Below are positions 24,112 to 36,540 of a DNA stretch of 64,000 nt, in pieces; position 1 is the first letter of the stretch; each line of letters opens with the position of its first letter. Source of the DNA: Takakia lepidozioides (Eukaryota > Streptophyta > Takakiopsida > Takakiales > Takakiaceae); assembly GCA_030704615.1 (NCBI GenBank), contig CM060734.1, positions 61,148,042-61,212,041 of the forward strand. Direction: 5' to 3'. The notes under the pieces are model-generated. The model did not search any database. It was not told where the DNA came from and saw only the letters and a program-made list of their open reading frames with translations. The translations under genes were made by a program, and so were the position numbers.

Positions 24112-26780
24112 TGAAGGGTTGTTTCCTGTCCTGTGCACCTATTCTCTTGGATCCTGTCGTAGCGCTTTCTATGCAGTTTGCCATGATGGTTTCCTCAAGC
24201 TGTGCTTCCTTTGTTTTGAAGTTGTGCTCCACATGACCACTGAATGGTGTTTCATGGTTCTAAGTGACTTTGAAGATATCTTAAGCTTAGGCCAACCTGT
24301 TTTCTTTGATGACAGGAGCATTTTTCAGGTTACAGTTAGTAGTGGGCCCAATCATTATCTAAGGGTGTGTTTATCTTTGGCACTTTGTGACTCTTGTATT
24401 CTCTGATCAAAAAGTTCCTTTCTTATTCAGGTCATTTGTCAAACTACAATAGTGCCGGGGAACTTTGTACAAAGATGATAAATGAAGTACCGGTGCATCT
24501 CACAGGTCGCAATCTCAGGTGTATTAGCTGTCTCACTCATCTCATCTGGAATGAAGAGGTAGACCTGCAATGTAGGGGCCATATGTTTGCTATTGTCATT
24601 GAATTTTTGTGGTTTCTAGGTGTCATCATGATATTTGACTGCAGGAATCTGCACTAAATAGGCACTCTTCCTCCACATGACTAGTGGTGACAGTTGCATT
24701 TGAGGACCCACTTGCATGCATATCTTTCTTCTGCTATGGATCCTTAGCATGTTTTGTCTGGGGATTTTTGTGTAGCAGTTAAAAAGTGCTTGAACGGGGT
24801 GCAACAGTCCTCCTTACAGTAGTTACCTTATCATTTTACATTGGGAAGATGTTGAATGGTCAAACAAGTTGATGATGCTTGAATTGTTCATACTCACAAT
24901 TTCGGCTTGCTGTGCAGTTTTCCAGGGACTTTGGAGGCTGCAGATTTCAACAGCTGAGCACTGCTGCACTGTAATCATAGAGTACCAACTGCAAATCTCA
25001 GCTCACTGCTTTTATTTGCAAATGTATCAGATCAGATTGCACCGAGTCTCCAGAGATGCTTCTTTTCTCTTCCAGATTTGTGGAACAGTTGCTAATTATA
25101 CCCTCCTAGGAGAGGGTCAACAAGAGGCAGGCACTGGATTTCATACTGGTACGCATCTCAACACCCACATCGTCACCTCTAACCTGGCCTTCAATGGCCT
25201 CAGAGGCCAAGTACTACAGTAAAGATTTTGAGGGATGGGAAAGGAATTAAATCTGCGTACAGGATACAATACAGGCCAAAGCAGGGCTGAGGTCATGGGC
25301 AATTAGCTCTCTGAGAGCATGCCACCACTAGATAAATGGTAGCATATGCTTGACCCTTAAGGTGGCCAAGACTAATGTGTTGTGCTGACAATGAATTCAG
25401 AACTCAATCCCCTATGCTGATCTGTAAGGCTTTAGATTAGTTGGACATCCAGCCATCTTTGATTGCAGATATTGTGGGCTGCCTTGTTGACTTCATTTCC
25501 TTGGTACTAAATGGGATTTACTCGTCGCTCCAGTTTTCTGTCCAATTGGTGTTTAGTCTGCCAATGCTCTTTTTTGTGCACTGATAGCCAGCATTGTGTG
25601 TATTGCCTTCCATTGTCCCAGCAGGCCCAGGGAGGTGACTTCAGAAAAGAAGGCTGTCTTTTGCTTTGTCTCATGAACTAAACAGAGATGGCGCTCAAGG
25701 ATTTAGAGAATCCCGTAACTTCTGGAATCAGATGGGTACAATGGGACTGTCTCTTTGCACCTTTTCCCCTGCACCTGTGCATTTTGCCAGTTGTGGTTAC
25801 TGAGCGCATCACATTGCTGAGGGTTGAGACTCGGGTCTCTCTTTGAAGGACAAGGATTAAGTAAATGGTCTTCCTTCTAGGCTGGGTTTGACACCAGGAG
25901 TTGGATGATTGTTTGTCTAGAAACAATCAACACTGCTGCGGAAAGGGAGCCATGAGGATGGCATAGAGTTTCTGATACTCTTGAAAGTATCAAGAACTGT
26001 GTTGGACCTCCCTTGTCTCTCACAAGGGTGGGGACATCTTCACCTCTACCAATTTATTGTTGATCCATGTGGAAAACTGTCACTAAGACTTTTCGAAGTG
26101 AGGCCCAGTTGTACCATAATGCACAGGAGGTCACCCTGTCATTGAAGAAGGACTGTTGTGGATGAATGATGAGAAAAATGTGTATTACACATGAACGAGT
26201 TTAATAGAGTGTCAATGAAAGTATATTAGATGTACACGATCTTTGTTGTAGAGGATATGACAGCCGCAACTCCATAGACCAGCAGTTGTTTAAGAGATCA
26301 GCATGCACACAAAGAAGAATGATTATGTGCATGAAGCTGAAGGCAGATTACTGAGACAAGGAAAGGTTACAAGCCCAAAACTAAGAGCACAAAAATGAGT
26401 CGGTGTTAAGACCTACACCACCCACCCGAAGTTTTCGGATGTAACTTCTACTCTGGGTCTGTCTCCCACCAGGAGTGGTTTCTATGTAGCAAGGGTTGGT
26501 CATAAGGTGATGAAAACCTGGATACAGGTGATGGATATGGGCAGCCACGAAGGTGAGAAGTAGGGCCTTCTTCTAGAGTTGTGCAACAGAAATGACTACC
26601 CACTCTTCTGGACCCTGTAAATCTCTTCACAACAATGATGTTTCATTGCTATCTCATCTGTTCTACAAGTAGGTTTCCTTTTCGAATCATTAAAAAATAC
26701 CTTCAAATATGTATATGTATTTTTTTATTATATCAAGTTTATTCATTTAAAAACAGACATCGGCCTGTACTACTATGTAG
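24112..26780. other. Intergenic, no recognised gene
   Basis: I read all frames and found no family match. Short open frames near 24394-25222 have no domain I can name. The region could be EFL1 3' flank plus old, unrecognisable repeats. Confidence 0.35.
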
Positions 26781-26890
26781 GTCCAAATTTTATGAAACCA
26801 AGTCCGTGCATCCCTACTCATAGAGGGCTTTCCAACGGTACCAAAATCGTGGCTAGAGGCCGTGCGGTTTGGGAGATCTCAAGGACCCTA
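26781..26890 (+). repeat. Dispersed repeat, copy A
   Basis: Shares the core AGGGCTTTCCAACGGTACCAA and the end GGGAGATCTCAA with copies B (27011-27190, same strand) and C (63581-63748, opposite strand). All copies are followed, in the sense direction, by a CAAAA-type simple tail (here CAAACAAACAA). Unknown family; a retroposed short element is possible. Confidence 0.7.
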
Positions 26891-27010
26891 CAAACAAACA
26901 ATATTGTGTTCATGCCATATTTGAAAAAAAAACCCAATTATTTACATTTATGTCCCCGTGTACAAAGGATATATAAAGGGCCAGTAATTATTGCATGAAA
27001 ACCCATTTTG

Positions 27011-27190
27011 CTATTTTTCACGAGTTTCCAATGACCAAAAGTACTTGAAATTTCATATCTCCCACACCGCAAGTTCCAAAATTATGAGACCAAGCCAGTG
27101 CACCCCTTCTCACCGAGGGCTTTCCAATGGTACCAAACACCAGGGCTGCCCTGCGGTTGGGGAGATCTCAACAATGATACAAAACAAAAC
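27011..27190 (+). repeat. Dispersed repeat, copy B
   Basis: Longer copy of the same family, including the upstream part (AAGTACTTGAAATTTCATAT, CTCCCACACCGC) that matches the inverted copy C at the window end. It ends with ACAAAACAAAACA. No protein is coded. Confidence 0.75.
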
Positions 27191-27559
27191 ATTGTCTTTA
27201 TTCTAGCGACGACCGAAGGTCGAAAGCTAGTTTAGCGTAGAGCAGGTATAGGGTGCGAGTATTGATCAACCTAGCTCCTCTTTCTTGTTGGTAGGATGCC
27301 AAAAGGCTTTGACTATTGAAGGAGCAAGAAGACATTGGAGAAGAGGTGGACTCAACATCAACACCAACAGGTTTAAATGTAAGCATTCGTATACACCCAT
27401 ATGGCCATTACATCCACCAGCCAGATGGAAGTTACTGGTTAGTGCAGAAGTCCAAAAGCTTGTGTTGATTGTTTCACCAGTACGTTGGTTGTCATTGTGG
27501 GCGCCTGCAAATTTTAGAGAGTACAGATAATACCAAGCCTCCTCCTAGGCAATCAAAAC

Positions 27560-28363
27560 CAGCGTTGGACTGGTATATAGGGTCTGGCCGGGTATCAAAT
27601 ATCAACCAGGGTATTGAATAACCGACCTGGCTGGTATTGGCTTTTGTAATACTATGGTTAATAACCGACCCGGCTCGTATTGGAAATTCCAATACTATGG
27701 TTGATAACCGACCGGCTGGTATTGCCAAGGCAATACCGGGGTGCATACCTGTATTATGGGCAAAAACAAGGACTATACCATGGTATGAATAGGAAATTGG
27801 CTGGGTGCACAATATGTCAGGGTTAGGGTAAGAGGGTGCACATATCCGGGAGGCCATGTCTAGCCCCAAAGGCCCGCCACTATGCTTCATTTCTTACCAC
27901 ATGTAGGGCAGGCCCACCCCTATTCTTTATTTTTTTTAGCTTATGTAAGGTGTCTTATGTGGTTGCAATCAGTCTTCTTATAACTAAGCTTGCTTCAATT
28001 TGGATACTAAAATCTGCGTCGTTATTATGTATTGCAAAGACTGAATGTTGTAACATAATAATTAATTTCTTTGTGAAATCAATTCAAATCTTCTAAATTC
28101 ATACATATTAATGATTTAGTGGTTATTTATTATTTATTATTTATTATTTATACCCAAGTTGATAACCGGCTGGTATTAGATTGGAATACCCATCCTATTG
28201 TTACCCGTCCGTAAATCGAAAATCATACTACTATTGAGAACCGGCAGGTATTAAAATGAAAGGAATCCTTCAATAGTATGGAACCGGCTGGTATTGCAAA
28301 TTAATTTCTTCTCAATACCCGGACCCAGCTGGTATTAGAAAAAGTGATACCTGGCCAACACTG
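27560..28363. mobile_element. hAT-like non-autonomous DNA transposon (MITE-like)
   Basis: An 804-bp element bounded by imperfect terminal inverted repeats, CAGCGTTGGACTGGTAT at the left and CAGTGTTGGCCAGGTAT at the right end (reverse complement). It is flanked by an 8-bp direct repeat with one mismatch, ATCAAAAC (27552-27559) and GTCAAAAC (28364-28371). The CAG ends and 8-bp duplication are hallmarks of hAT elements. Both subterminal regions hold multiple copies of the motif ACCGGCTGGTATT or a close variant, spaced 35-50 bp apart; subterminal motif clusters are typical transposase-binding sites. It encodes no transposase, so it would depend on an autonomous partner. Confidence 0.75.
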
Positions 28364-28371
28364 GTCAAAAC

Positions 28372-29204
28372 CCGCCATGTTGGCGTGATCATCATCTCAG
28401 TGCATTACACTAGATCACAAACCTGTAAAGCTTTACAAAAGTCCGAAATGAGGTGACTGAACTAGAACCCCCCATAAAGAAAGGGAAACATAAAGACATC
28501 TAAGCCAATCAAACCCACCAGATAACAAGAAAGAGGGTTGGTTCTGTACAAGATGGCAACATTCAGACATTCCATCCACTGGATTAGCCATCCTTCAAGT
28601 TCCCGTCTTAACTATGAGAACACATGACTTGTAGACAATGAGGGATCCATTTGCTTTGATCATCTGAAAGACGCACTAAAAGTTTGTCCAAACACAATCT
28701 GGAACAAGTGTATTACGGGCCTTCATTTCCTGAGATTTCCCCCAAAAAGACTGCCGAGGATTGACAATAACCAGTTCTTCCAGATGCTACAGAAAGAATC
28801 TCCCTCACATTCCTAAAGCAAATGTGTCATGAGGACACCAATTGCAAAGCATTTTAGTCTACAGTCATTTCTATTTTTCAGGTTGCAAAGTGTCATTTTG
28901 TGTGGTGTGACCTAACCTGACTAATGACACAACTGTGGCGGATGAGAACTACCAAAAAGAATTCAATGTCCTCAGGCATGTCCGTAAAATGGTGACGCAG
29001 CAGATAACTCATGTCAGTCAAGTTTGGCTAACACTTGAACCCAATCTGCACTTAGGTCAAGACTGATGGCCTTGTATCCATGTTCTTTGTAAGAGAAAAC
29101 AGAAAGTAAAGTTAGTGTACTTGTTGTGGCATGACAATGCAAGTAAATTCTTTCAGCAGATTTGTCAAACACCCATGTTTCTTTCGAAGTTAGAATGGAA
29201 CCAT
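28372..29204. other. 3' flank of CCT4
   Basis: No gene recognised. Probably carries the CCT4 3' untranslated region at its right edge. Confidence 0.35.
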
Positions 29205-32200
29205 CTACCGGGTGGAGACAATGTCATCAATCTTCAGAATCATGCGCACACACTCAGTGGCAAGTGAAACTGCACTGGTGCTCACTAGCAACGGTTGCAC
29301 CACATTCTCTTCCAAGATGTTCGTGATTTGGCCCTTCCGCACATTGATGCCAGTGTTCACCTGTGGATTATCCATTTGCCATGTCAGATTACTCTAGACT
29401 ATACTTCAAACCAGAAATCAGAAAAGTCCACAAAAATGAGAAAGAGTCGTGAAATACCTCGCCATTGGCATGCCGGTTGCGAAGTTCAGTGACAATCAAG
29501 ATGGGGTTCAAGCCAGCATTTTCAGCTAGAGTATAAGGAATAACCTGCTTCCCACCCATCACTCATTTGGTCAGTAACAGAATTTTCTGCAAGAAACATG
29601 TCAAGCCAAATGGAATATCAACAAAATGCTCAGAAAATAGAGAAAATACCACAGGTGCCTGTGCCTGTGACAGTGCTATGCGAGAACTACCAATTCAACG
29701 CATATTGTTCCCATCTCCATAACTAGCATTCGAAATCAGTCCAGATGAGGAATGCCATGGATGCCACTGCTTCCAAAAGTTTTAGCAGCAATCAGAAACT
29801 CAACTTGTCAGAAAAGCCGGAAACACTCATACGTCCCAGAGTGCGAAAATGCATGATTGGTTCTAAGGGTTAAGGCAACTCTCAGAGTAGCACAGCCTAT
29901 GATGCCGAGAAATTTCCTCGAGTGAAACCGAAGTATTGCTTCTAGCTTTCGCAAGGCAGATCATAGGAAAGCCCCCAAATCGCAAATGTTGAGGCCAGTA
30001 CTGACGTACGGTATTTATCAATGGTTAAGATGTCCCATATGTTAATAGGGAGTAGCAAAAATTACCTCTAGAGCATCAGCAAATGCACGCACACAGAAAC
30101 TGTCCATCCCTTGCAGGGTTTTAGCCCAGGCACCCAATTGTCGGGACATCTCAATTTCTGGAGCTCCACCACCTGCATGTTTTGTCAATGCCTTTCCAAT
30201 CAGTATCATGTTCATCTAGCATTTTAGACAGGGAATTGTTATCTGAGGTCCTTCATTGACTACTTGCTGTAACAAATAAGATTTCTTCCTGCACAGCCAC
30301 TTACACAAAGCAGCAAGGGCTGCGGCAGTGTTTCTAAATCTGGCAAAAAATGGCCAGATTTCGACCTGGAAAATGGGTTGGCTACTTTTATAAAGGAATT
30401 TTGGAAGTAAAAATCCAAAAAAATCGCCAGAAAGCGCCAATGGTTGAATATCAGGAGCCAGAATTTTCCTACGATGACCTGTTAAAATGTGACACCTGTT
30501 ATATAGCCACTTTTCTAAGCCTGCCACCTTGTTATTCTCGCCACAGGGGCACCGATTTACATGTAGCCTTTGTGGCGATTTTGGAAAAGTGAAAAAAAAA
30601 AAACACTGGGCTGCGGTCTTCAGTGCACCAGACAAAAACAGGGTACACATTCTACTCTACACAAATAGTGGAGATAGTTGAAGGCATAAGAAAGTCACCA
30701 TACAAAGGATGAAGGGGATACCTGCAATTAGAAAACGGCGAGTGACCAGACACCTCACTACACACAAAGCATCGTGCAGGCTACGCTCTGCCTCATCAAG
30801 TACCTGTGTCCCCCACCAAAATGAGGATAAAATGGCTCACGAAAAATTCCAAAGCACCAAAGGTTTCCTCAGAAGTACTCGAAGGTACCACTGAATATAA
30901 CACTAATTCAGCTGTTCACTGGATACTAGTATCTGTTTCTCTTCCTGTTCCTCTTCAATGGCCACAAGGCTACGGCAAACAACGTCTTATGAGTACAATC
31001 TCTTCCTGCTTGTACAAGACTAGACAGGGTACCCAAATCTCTCAAGTGCAGACAGCACTCCCATAGAATGTGGCATCCAAACGTCAGAGACAGACCAGAG
31101 CGTTGGATCCCCGAACAACAACTGTAGTAGTGCGCCCCATGTTCTTGATGCCGGTCACCTTCACAATCTGCACACTCCATTTGGCAGCCTTATTTCAATC
31201 AAAAACTGGCATCCCACCTAGTTCTCTCCTTACTAATTTTGATGTGTGACAAGCATGGCACACTTGCTCAGTCTTGCCTGAAGAACGACTAAACTTAAGT
31301 CAAGTTGACAAGAAGGTTCCTAAAAAATCCTCTGAAGTCACAAACAGGGTGCTGACATGACCCCCCAATAAAAATCTGGACACGAGTTCTATTTAAGGCC
31401 TGGCATTTTCACGATGACATGAAACCTTTACTTTGCTCTTCAACGTTACGTCCAACTACTGACCTTTGTTCTAGACCTGCTCGAATCAAACCATGTTCCC
31501 ATTTCAGACATTGCATTTCCTGTTCGAGTGTTACGTGATCAGGGACTCACCCGCCCACTGCCGACAGAGACCTCCTCGACAAAGTCAGCTAGGCCAAGCT
31601 TCTCCACACGAAAATGCTCAATGTTGGCAATGGGAAGGCAATTTAGCGTCTTGCTAATGAACTCAATGTCCTCACGCTCGACATCTTTTACCACAAGAAT
31701 TTTTGCTTTTGCTAGGTAATGAAGTGAGAGGTCAGTGACAGCATCCCGCAATATACTCTTTTGGATCAGCAGGACATTGCACCCAGTTGCCTTTATCTTC
31801 TTAATCATTCCAAGAATGTAATTGCGCTCCTCCTTGAGTATTCGGTCCATCTGTCACCCAGTAAATTTCAGTCAGGGGCCCAGCATCCTAGTCCAAGAAT
31901 GATAGACTTATCCGAGATTCCGCACAGCTTTCCTCTCAACCCACAAATCTCAAGCGTAGAGATGCTTGGCCAAGCAACTTTATGGAAGAGCATGTAGGGT
32001 AAAATAGGAAACCTGTGTGTAGTCAGATACAATGACATTTTGTTCGATGTCAGTTTTGGGAGGCGAGATCTGAAATTGAATTAACCCAATCTTAGCATTC
32101 TCAATCCTCGTGGGCCCACCAGCTAAATGACTTGCTTTGTGGTCAAACACCAGCCCTTTCACCATCTCTGTATCATCTACCTGCATCAATAGCAAAACCA

Positions 32201-34421
32201 GTAAGGCATGTTGACTCAATGGTGAAATTGTGAGTTTCAGAACAGGGACGTCACTTTTACTTGGGATTTCCTAACCGAATAATAGTTATGCTCAAACCTA
32301 GCTTGGTCGCACCTAAAAGCTCATGGAGGACCTCAGACTAACTTATGATTGCATGAACTTTCTGGGTACAACATGGGAGTCAACGACTAGTGTGCAGGTC
32401 ACCATAACACATATCAAAGATCCTTTGCTTTCTATGCAATGTATTGTTACTCTAACCAGATCAACGGGTGAAGTAGCTTACAGTGCCACCAAGCTTTTTC
32501 AGGACTTTGATGTCACGCAGGTCTACAGTGTCAGGGCGAGCTGGGTCTATGACATTTAGCACTGCGTCCACTGCCATGGGAGCTAGCAATGATGAATATT
32601 GGCTCACCACCTGAGTACATAGTACGAGAGAAACATCAACCCACATCTCTATTGATTAAAATTTGCCATCCCTCCCTTGCAAATAGAAGATGCCCAATCA
32701 AGCTCATTAGTACATCAAATGATGCTCGTTAAGTAACACTGTCCAGTTGAGCAGTTAGAATGCCATCCATTGGCTACAAGTTAGATTTGACATAGCAAGT
32801 TCATCGACATACCTTACTGTTCAACGAAGTGCTGGCACTCTTTACCAGTGACTCGCGGTCCGACAACTCCACTGGTTGGGCCATGGCTGTCAGCACCTAC
32901 TCCCACATTGCATCAGCATAACATTCTCAGAGGGACCAAACAAACGTTCCCCCTTGGTTATCAAACTGGACAGACAACTTCAAAAGCCTCCAACCATGAT
33001 TACTGATGACAGGGGGCGATCGTCAGCTAAGTTTGTTAAATGCCAAATAAAAGTTTGTGCCTAATAAGAGCTATCACTACAATTGACTGAGAACGAGTTT
33101 AGTCCTAGAGTATTCCATTTTAAACTCCAAAACAGTCAAGTTGCAAAGCATAACTTAAACAAAGCCAACAGCCATGGAAGATTCTATGCATAGAATATAG
33201 GAACAATCAATTTATGCCAGCCCTATCTGAGAGCTCACCTCCACAGCCTTCTCAGAGGCTTTGTGAAGAGCCTCCGAAATGATAGTGGGATGCACACCCT
33301 TTCCCAGTAAATTGAGGCATTGCTTCAGGAGTGCACCGGCCAAGACAACCACTGAAAGCACACAACACTCACACTCAGATAGTTCTAATAGACCTAATGT
33401 CTTGTTGGAGAGACTGACAAAAATTCCCCCTCTAGCCTGAGAAGCCCAGCCCCTGCACAGCAATTCAATCTCTTTGAAAGAAGAAGGCGTTGGCTTTAGC
33501 TGTCCACTCGAGCTATATTGCCTGTAGATTGCAAACTACAACAGGAAATAAGCCGAGTAGTCTATCCCACCATAAACCCTACTTCGATAAACCTTGGCTT
33601 CTAGGTCTGTACCTGTGGTGGTTCCATCCCCGGCAACTATATCTTGAGACTTGGAAAGCTCCACCAACATCTTCGCTGCGGGCTGTGTCACCTCCATCTG
33701 CAATATAAATACCCCACTCTTGCTAATTCACTTGTCTGATCAACACCAAAACACTGACACAATGTATGTACAGTCAGCTGGAGCGTGCCCTTCGATGCTT
33801 CCTTTCGAATTCAAGTAGAACGCCCCGTTCCACGACTCCCATTCCAACCTCCAGACTTTGGAGTTTCCTCTCTATGGCAGACCTAATTTTGATGACTTCC
33901 GTCTACCTTCTTTTCGTGTCTACAAAGCAACTCTTCTAATTACCACAAAAACCCTCGGCCGAGCCTCCGACATTTAAAACGGCAGGGGTTAAAAAATACC
34001 GACGTATTGAGCCACACATTCGCTTTCAAGAATGGAGAGAGCGAAAGCAACACACTCATTTACAGCCAAGCCAGGCGGATGAAGTGAAGCCAAGAGCCCA
34101 TAGCGACAAAAACCAATACGGACTTGGAAAGAAAATAGGATACAGCGGACTTGACCCTTGAGAATGAAAAGATGTAACAAGGCGCAAGATCAGGACCTTG
34201 TTCAGGATGGTGGCACCATCATTGGTGATGATGACATCGCCATTAGCAGTGGACAGCATCTTGTCCATCCCGCGGGGGCCCAAGCTGGTTCGCACAGCAT
34301 CTGCCACGGCCTTTGCAGCCACAATGTTGGACTGCCGGATATCATCCTTCCGCTTGTTGTCAACATACTTTTCAGTCTTTGCCCCCGGTCGCCCTCCATT
34401 CCCTGCATGCGGTCCTGGCAT
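29205..34421 (-). CDS. CCT4: T-complex protein 1 subunit delta (CCT4), twelve exons
   Basis: Delta subunit of the cytosolic group II chaperonin TRiC/CCT, which folds actin, tubulin and WD40 proteins in an ATP-driven ring. Exons on the minus strand: 34421-34197, 33697-33613, 33351-33239, 32896-32813, 32610-32482, 32180-32013, 31850-31551, 31167-31096, 30803-30722, 30172-30066, 29544-29458 and 29360-29205. They sum to 1608 nt (535 residues), matching the family length. ATP-binding and catalytic blocks are seen: [26 protein letters not shown] and GGGAPEIE. The apical-domain stretch [15 protein letters not shown] and the subunit-specific [11 protein letters not shown] fit delta. The C-terminal block [18 protein letters not shown] is intact. 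The start is the ATG at 34421; the TTG-led extension upstream is not used. Two donors are weak (GTCCTG in intron 1, GTCTGT after exon 8), but phase and protein alignment support them. Confidence 0.96.
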
Positions 34422-34847
34422 GTTGTCCGCCAAACGCTCACTAAAGCCTGTTCCTCACACACCGCAGAACCGCCTCTTTCAATTCAAATGAAGATGCGGA
34501 TCCAAGAACTATACAAACACACACTGTGCCAGATTACAACAGCAAATGCGGGCAAGTCTGTTGGCAGATGTTTCCCCTCCTTCTCCTCCCTCGTCTCTCT
34601 CTCTCTCCCTAAACCTTAAACTCTCAACAACCAAAGAAACGCCCGTCTCTCAACGCACACTACCCTCATCAATCTCGACCGTTCACACTTCGCAATCGGA
34701 TAGATCTCAATTGTATATTTATCACCGCCCGATCTCACATCATCGACAGTCAGTTTCCACTTGAGATACCCTAGTATCCGACGCTCTGAATTATTCTAAC
34801 TTATTTCGCTTACCGCAAACATATTAGCGAATGAAAATGAAAATTGG
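34422..34847. promoter_or_regulatory. Upstream region of CCT4
   Basis: Pyrimidine-rich sequence (CTCTCTCTCTCCC near 34597-34610 on the plus strand) precedes CCT4. No clear TATA box. Assigned as promoter and leader by position only. Confidence 0.4.
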
Positions 34848-35077
34848 GCACAACAGGGCGGTAAGACACTGTGCATTCACGTGTAGGTCTGGGGTTCAAA
34901 CCCCTGTAAGCTGTCTCTCTCAGGAGCATGGCCGTAAGGGGGTTTATTTTCCCCCTCATCAAGGCCCAGTTGCTGGGGCTGGTCACTGGTGTTGCCTTTG
35001 GATTGAATTGTTTTTATTTCTGGCAATATTTCGACCTCAAGGAATAAAGTTTATCCGCCCAAAGAAAAAAAAAAAAA
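34848..35077 (+). mobile_element. tRNA-derived SINE-like element with poly-A tail
   Basis: A B-box motif GGTTCAAACCCC (34893-34904) lies about 45 bp from the left end, preceded by a poor A-box-like GGCGGTAAGACACTG. The element ends in AAAGAAAAAAAAAAAAA (35061-35077). The head, body and A-tail layout fits a plant SINE of about 230 bp. I found no clear target duplication. Confidence 0.55.
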
Positions 35078-35473
35078 GCTTAGGCTTCGATAAAGTTTTT
35101 CAGGGCCTCTGTCCCCTCTCTTTAATTTTTTTTTAAGAGAATAAAATGTAATATTCTGTCGTAAATTCCCTGTTTTCTCAAATCGCCAAACTTCTCCAAA
35201 TAAAATATAAATTGTGGATGTATTTGCAAAATATGGATGATGTATGGGGATGAAAGTATAGAGAAGGATGATTCTATCCAAATTTAAGTGGATGAACAGA
35301 AAATATGGCTACTTCTTGCAAAACTCAGTAGCAATTCCTGTTATTTTCCAAATTTCCAAGAAAAATCACAACTTTGGAAACAATAAGTTAATAAAAATTG
35401 TACTGTCGCTCCCAGGTGTTTCCCTTTAAAAACAATTTGACCTAATACAACATACATAGAATTTTGGGGGCGA
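35078..35473. other. AT-rich spacer between SINE-like element and LTR
   Basis: No gene or clear repeat recognised. Confidence 0.35.
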
Positions 35474-36134
35474 TGTAGGACGTCGCGAAAGCTCCGTGAA
35501 GTGTGGTGAGTGAAGAAAGGACTTAGCCGCTGGCAAGTCGTCGCTCACTGCTCAACGGATGCATCCCTGATCCCCTCATCTACCCCTCTATGTTCTACGA
35601 TTTGGCTCGAGCGGTGAGCGATGGATTATGTTTATTGATATTAACATCTCTACGCGTTTAAAACTACTTTAAACGAATGTCCTCCTTCTGATTCCTCTCT
35701 TCTCCTCTTCCTCCTGGATGTGTTCATCCCCCTTCATCTCTTCAAGGTTGATGTAACTGCTCCTCGGGTGTTGCATTTGAGGGTGTTATGTCCCTTGTCC
35801 CTTATTCTTCAAGTACGACATCATTCTCGGGATTCAGTTAGAAAAGAAATCGTTCTCCTCATTGCCCGCTGCAAGTCTTTGAAGTGCATGCATGCGGACA
35901 ACTACTTTTCCGAATCTTGGTGTTGTTCTGCTTCAAGGGTATGGCTACATACAAATAAGAACCAGCTTCCCGCCCCTCTATCTCCTACCACTCCACCTAT
36001 ATCTTCTTCACTCCTCCTCTCCTTCCTTCTGCTCTCTTTGCTCGTCTCTGTCGTGCGCATACTTATCGCTACACAACTACATCGATGTCCAAACCACACC
36101 ACATATATATGCACAATAAAGTAGTCTGCCACAA
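35474..36134 (-). repeat. Probable 3' LTR of the Gypsy element
   Basis: On the minus strand the internal region ends in a polypurine tract (AGCTAGGGGGGCGAT) that abuts TGTGGCAGACTAC at 36134, the expected LTR start. The right end is taken as the TGT at 35474 on the plus strand (ACA in LTR sense). Inside are a TATA-like CATATATATG near 36105 and an AATAAA near 35632. No matching 5' LTR is present near 44 kb, so the boundaries rest on PPT and TG/CA rules only. Confidence 0.5.
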
Positions 36135-36393
36135 TCGCCCCCCTAGCTGGTGGATAGGTCCCTCTAACTCCAGATAGCTACAAGATGTAATAGCCACAGC
36201 CGTACTAAGTCCTCTATCACTGTCCCTATTGTACTCAAACTCTATAGATCAAGAGGCCGGGTACAAGAGTAGCCCCATCGTTAGTCGTTGTCTTGCAATC
36301 TGTGAACTTGAGCCAGGATCTCGTGTGTTCAAAGTCTCCTAGTAGCTTGGCCTTGCATTTCTTGTTAGCCTTTCATGGTTGTATCCACTCCCA

Positions 36394-36540
36394 CTATCCA
36401 ATGCAATGCGGACATAACCAATCCCCATCAGGAACCATCTCAAGAGGTGGAGTCAAACATCCCATATGCCAACCTCTAGAGCATCGATCACACACCAGCA
36501 TGGTGGCTGCCCCTCTAGCAGACCCACACAACATGCACCT
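36394..36540 (-). CDS. PHD finger at the integrase C-terminus
   Basis: The last 47 residues of pol form a Cys4-His-Cys3 zinc finger: CMLC, then CDRC, then GWHMGC, then WLCPHC, with the spacing and the conserved tryptophan of PHD fingers. The preceding block HVRNCAPCHLPNVDG is the usual end of the integrase region. PHD fingers commonly bind histone H3 tails, so this may take the targeting role that a chromodomain has in chromoviruses. Binding is inferred; the domain call is strong. Confidence 0.85.
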   Translation of the reverse strand, partial: RCMLCGSARGAATMLVCDRCSRGWHMGCLTPPLEMVPDGDWLCPHCIG

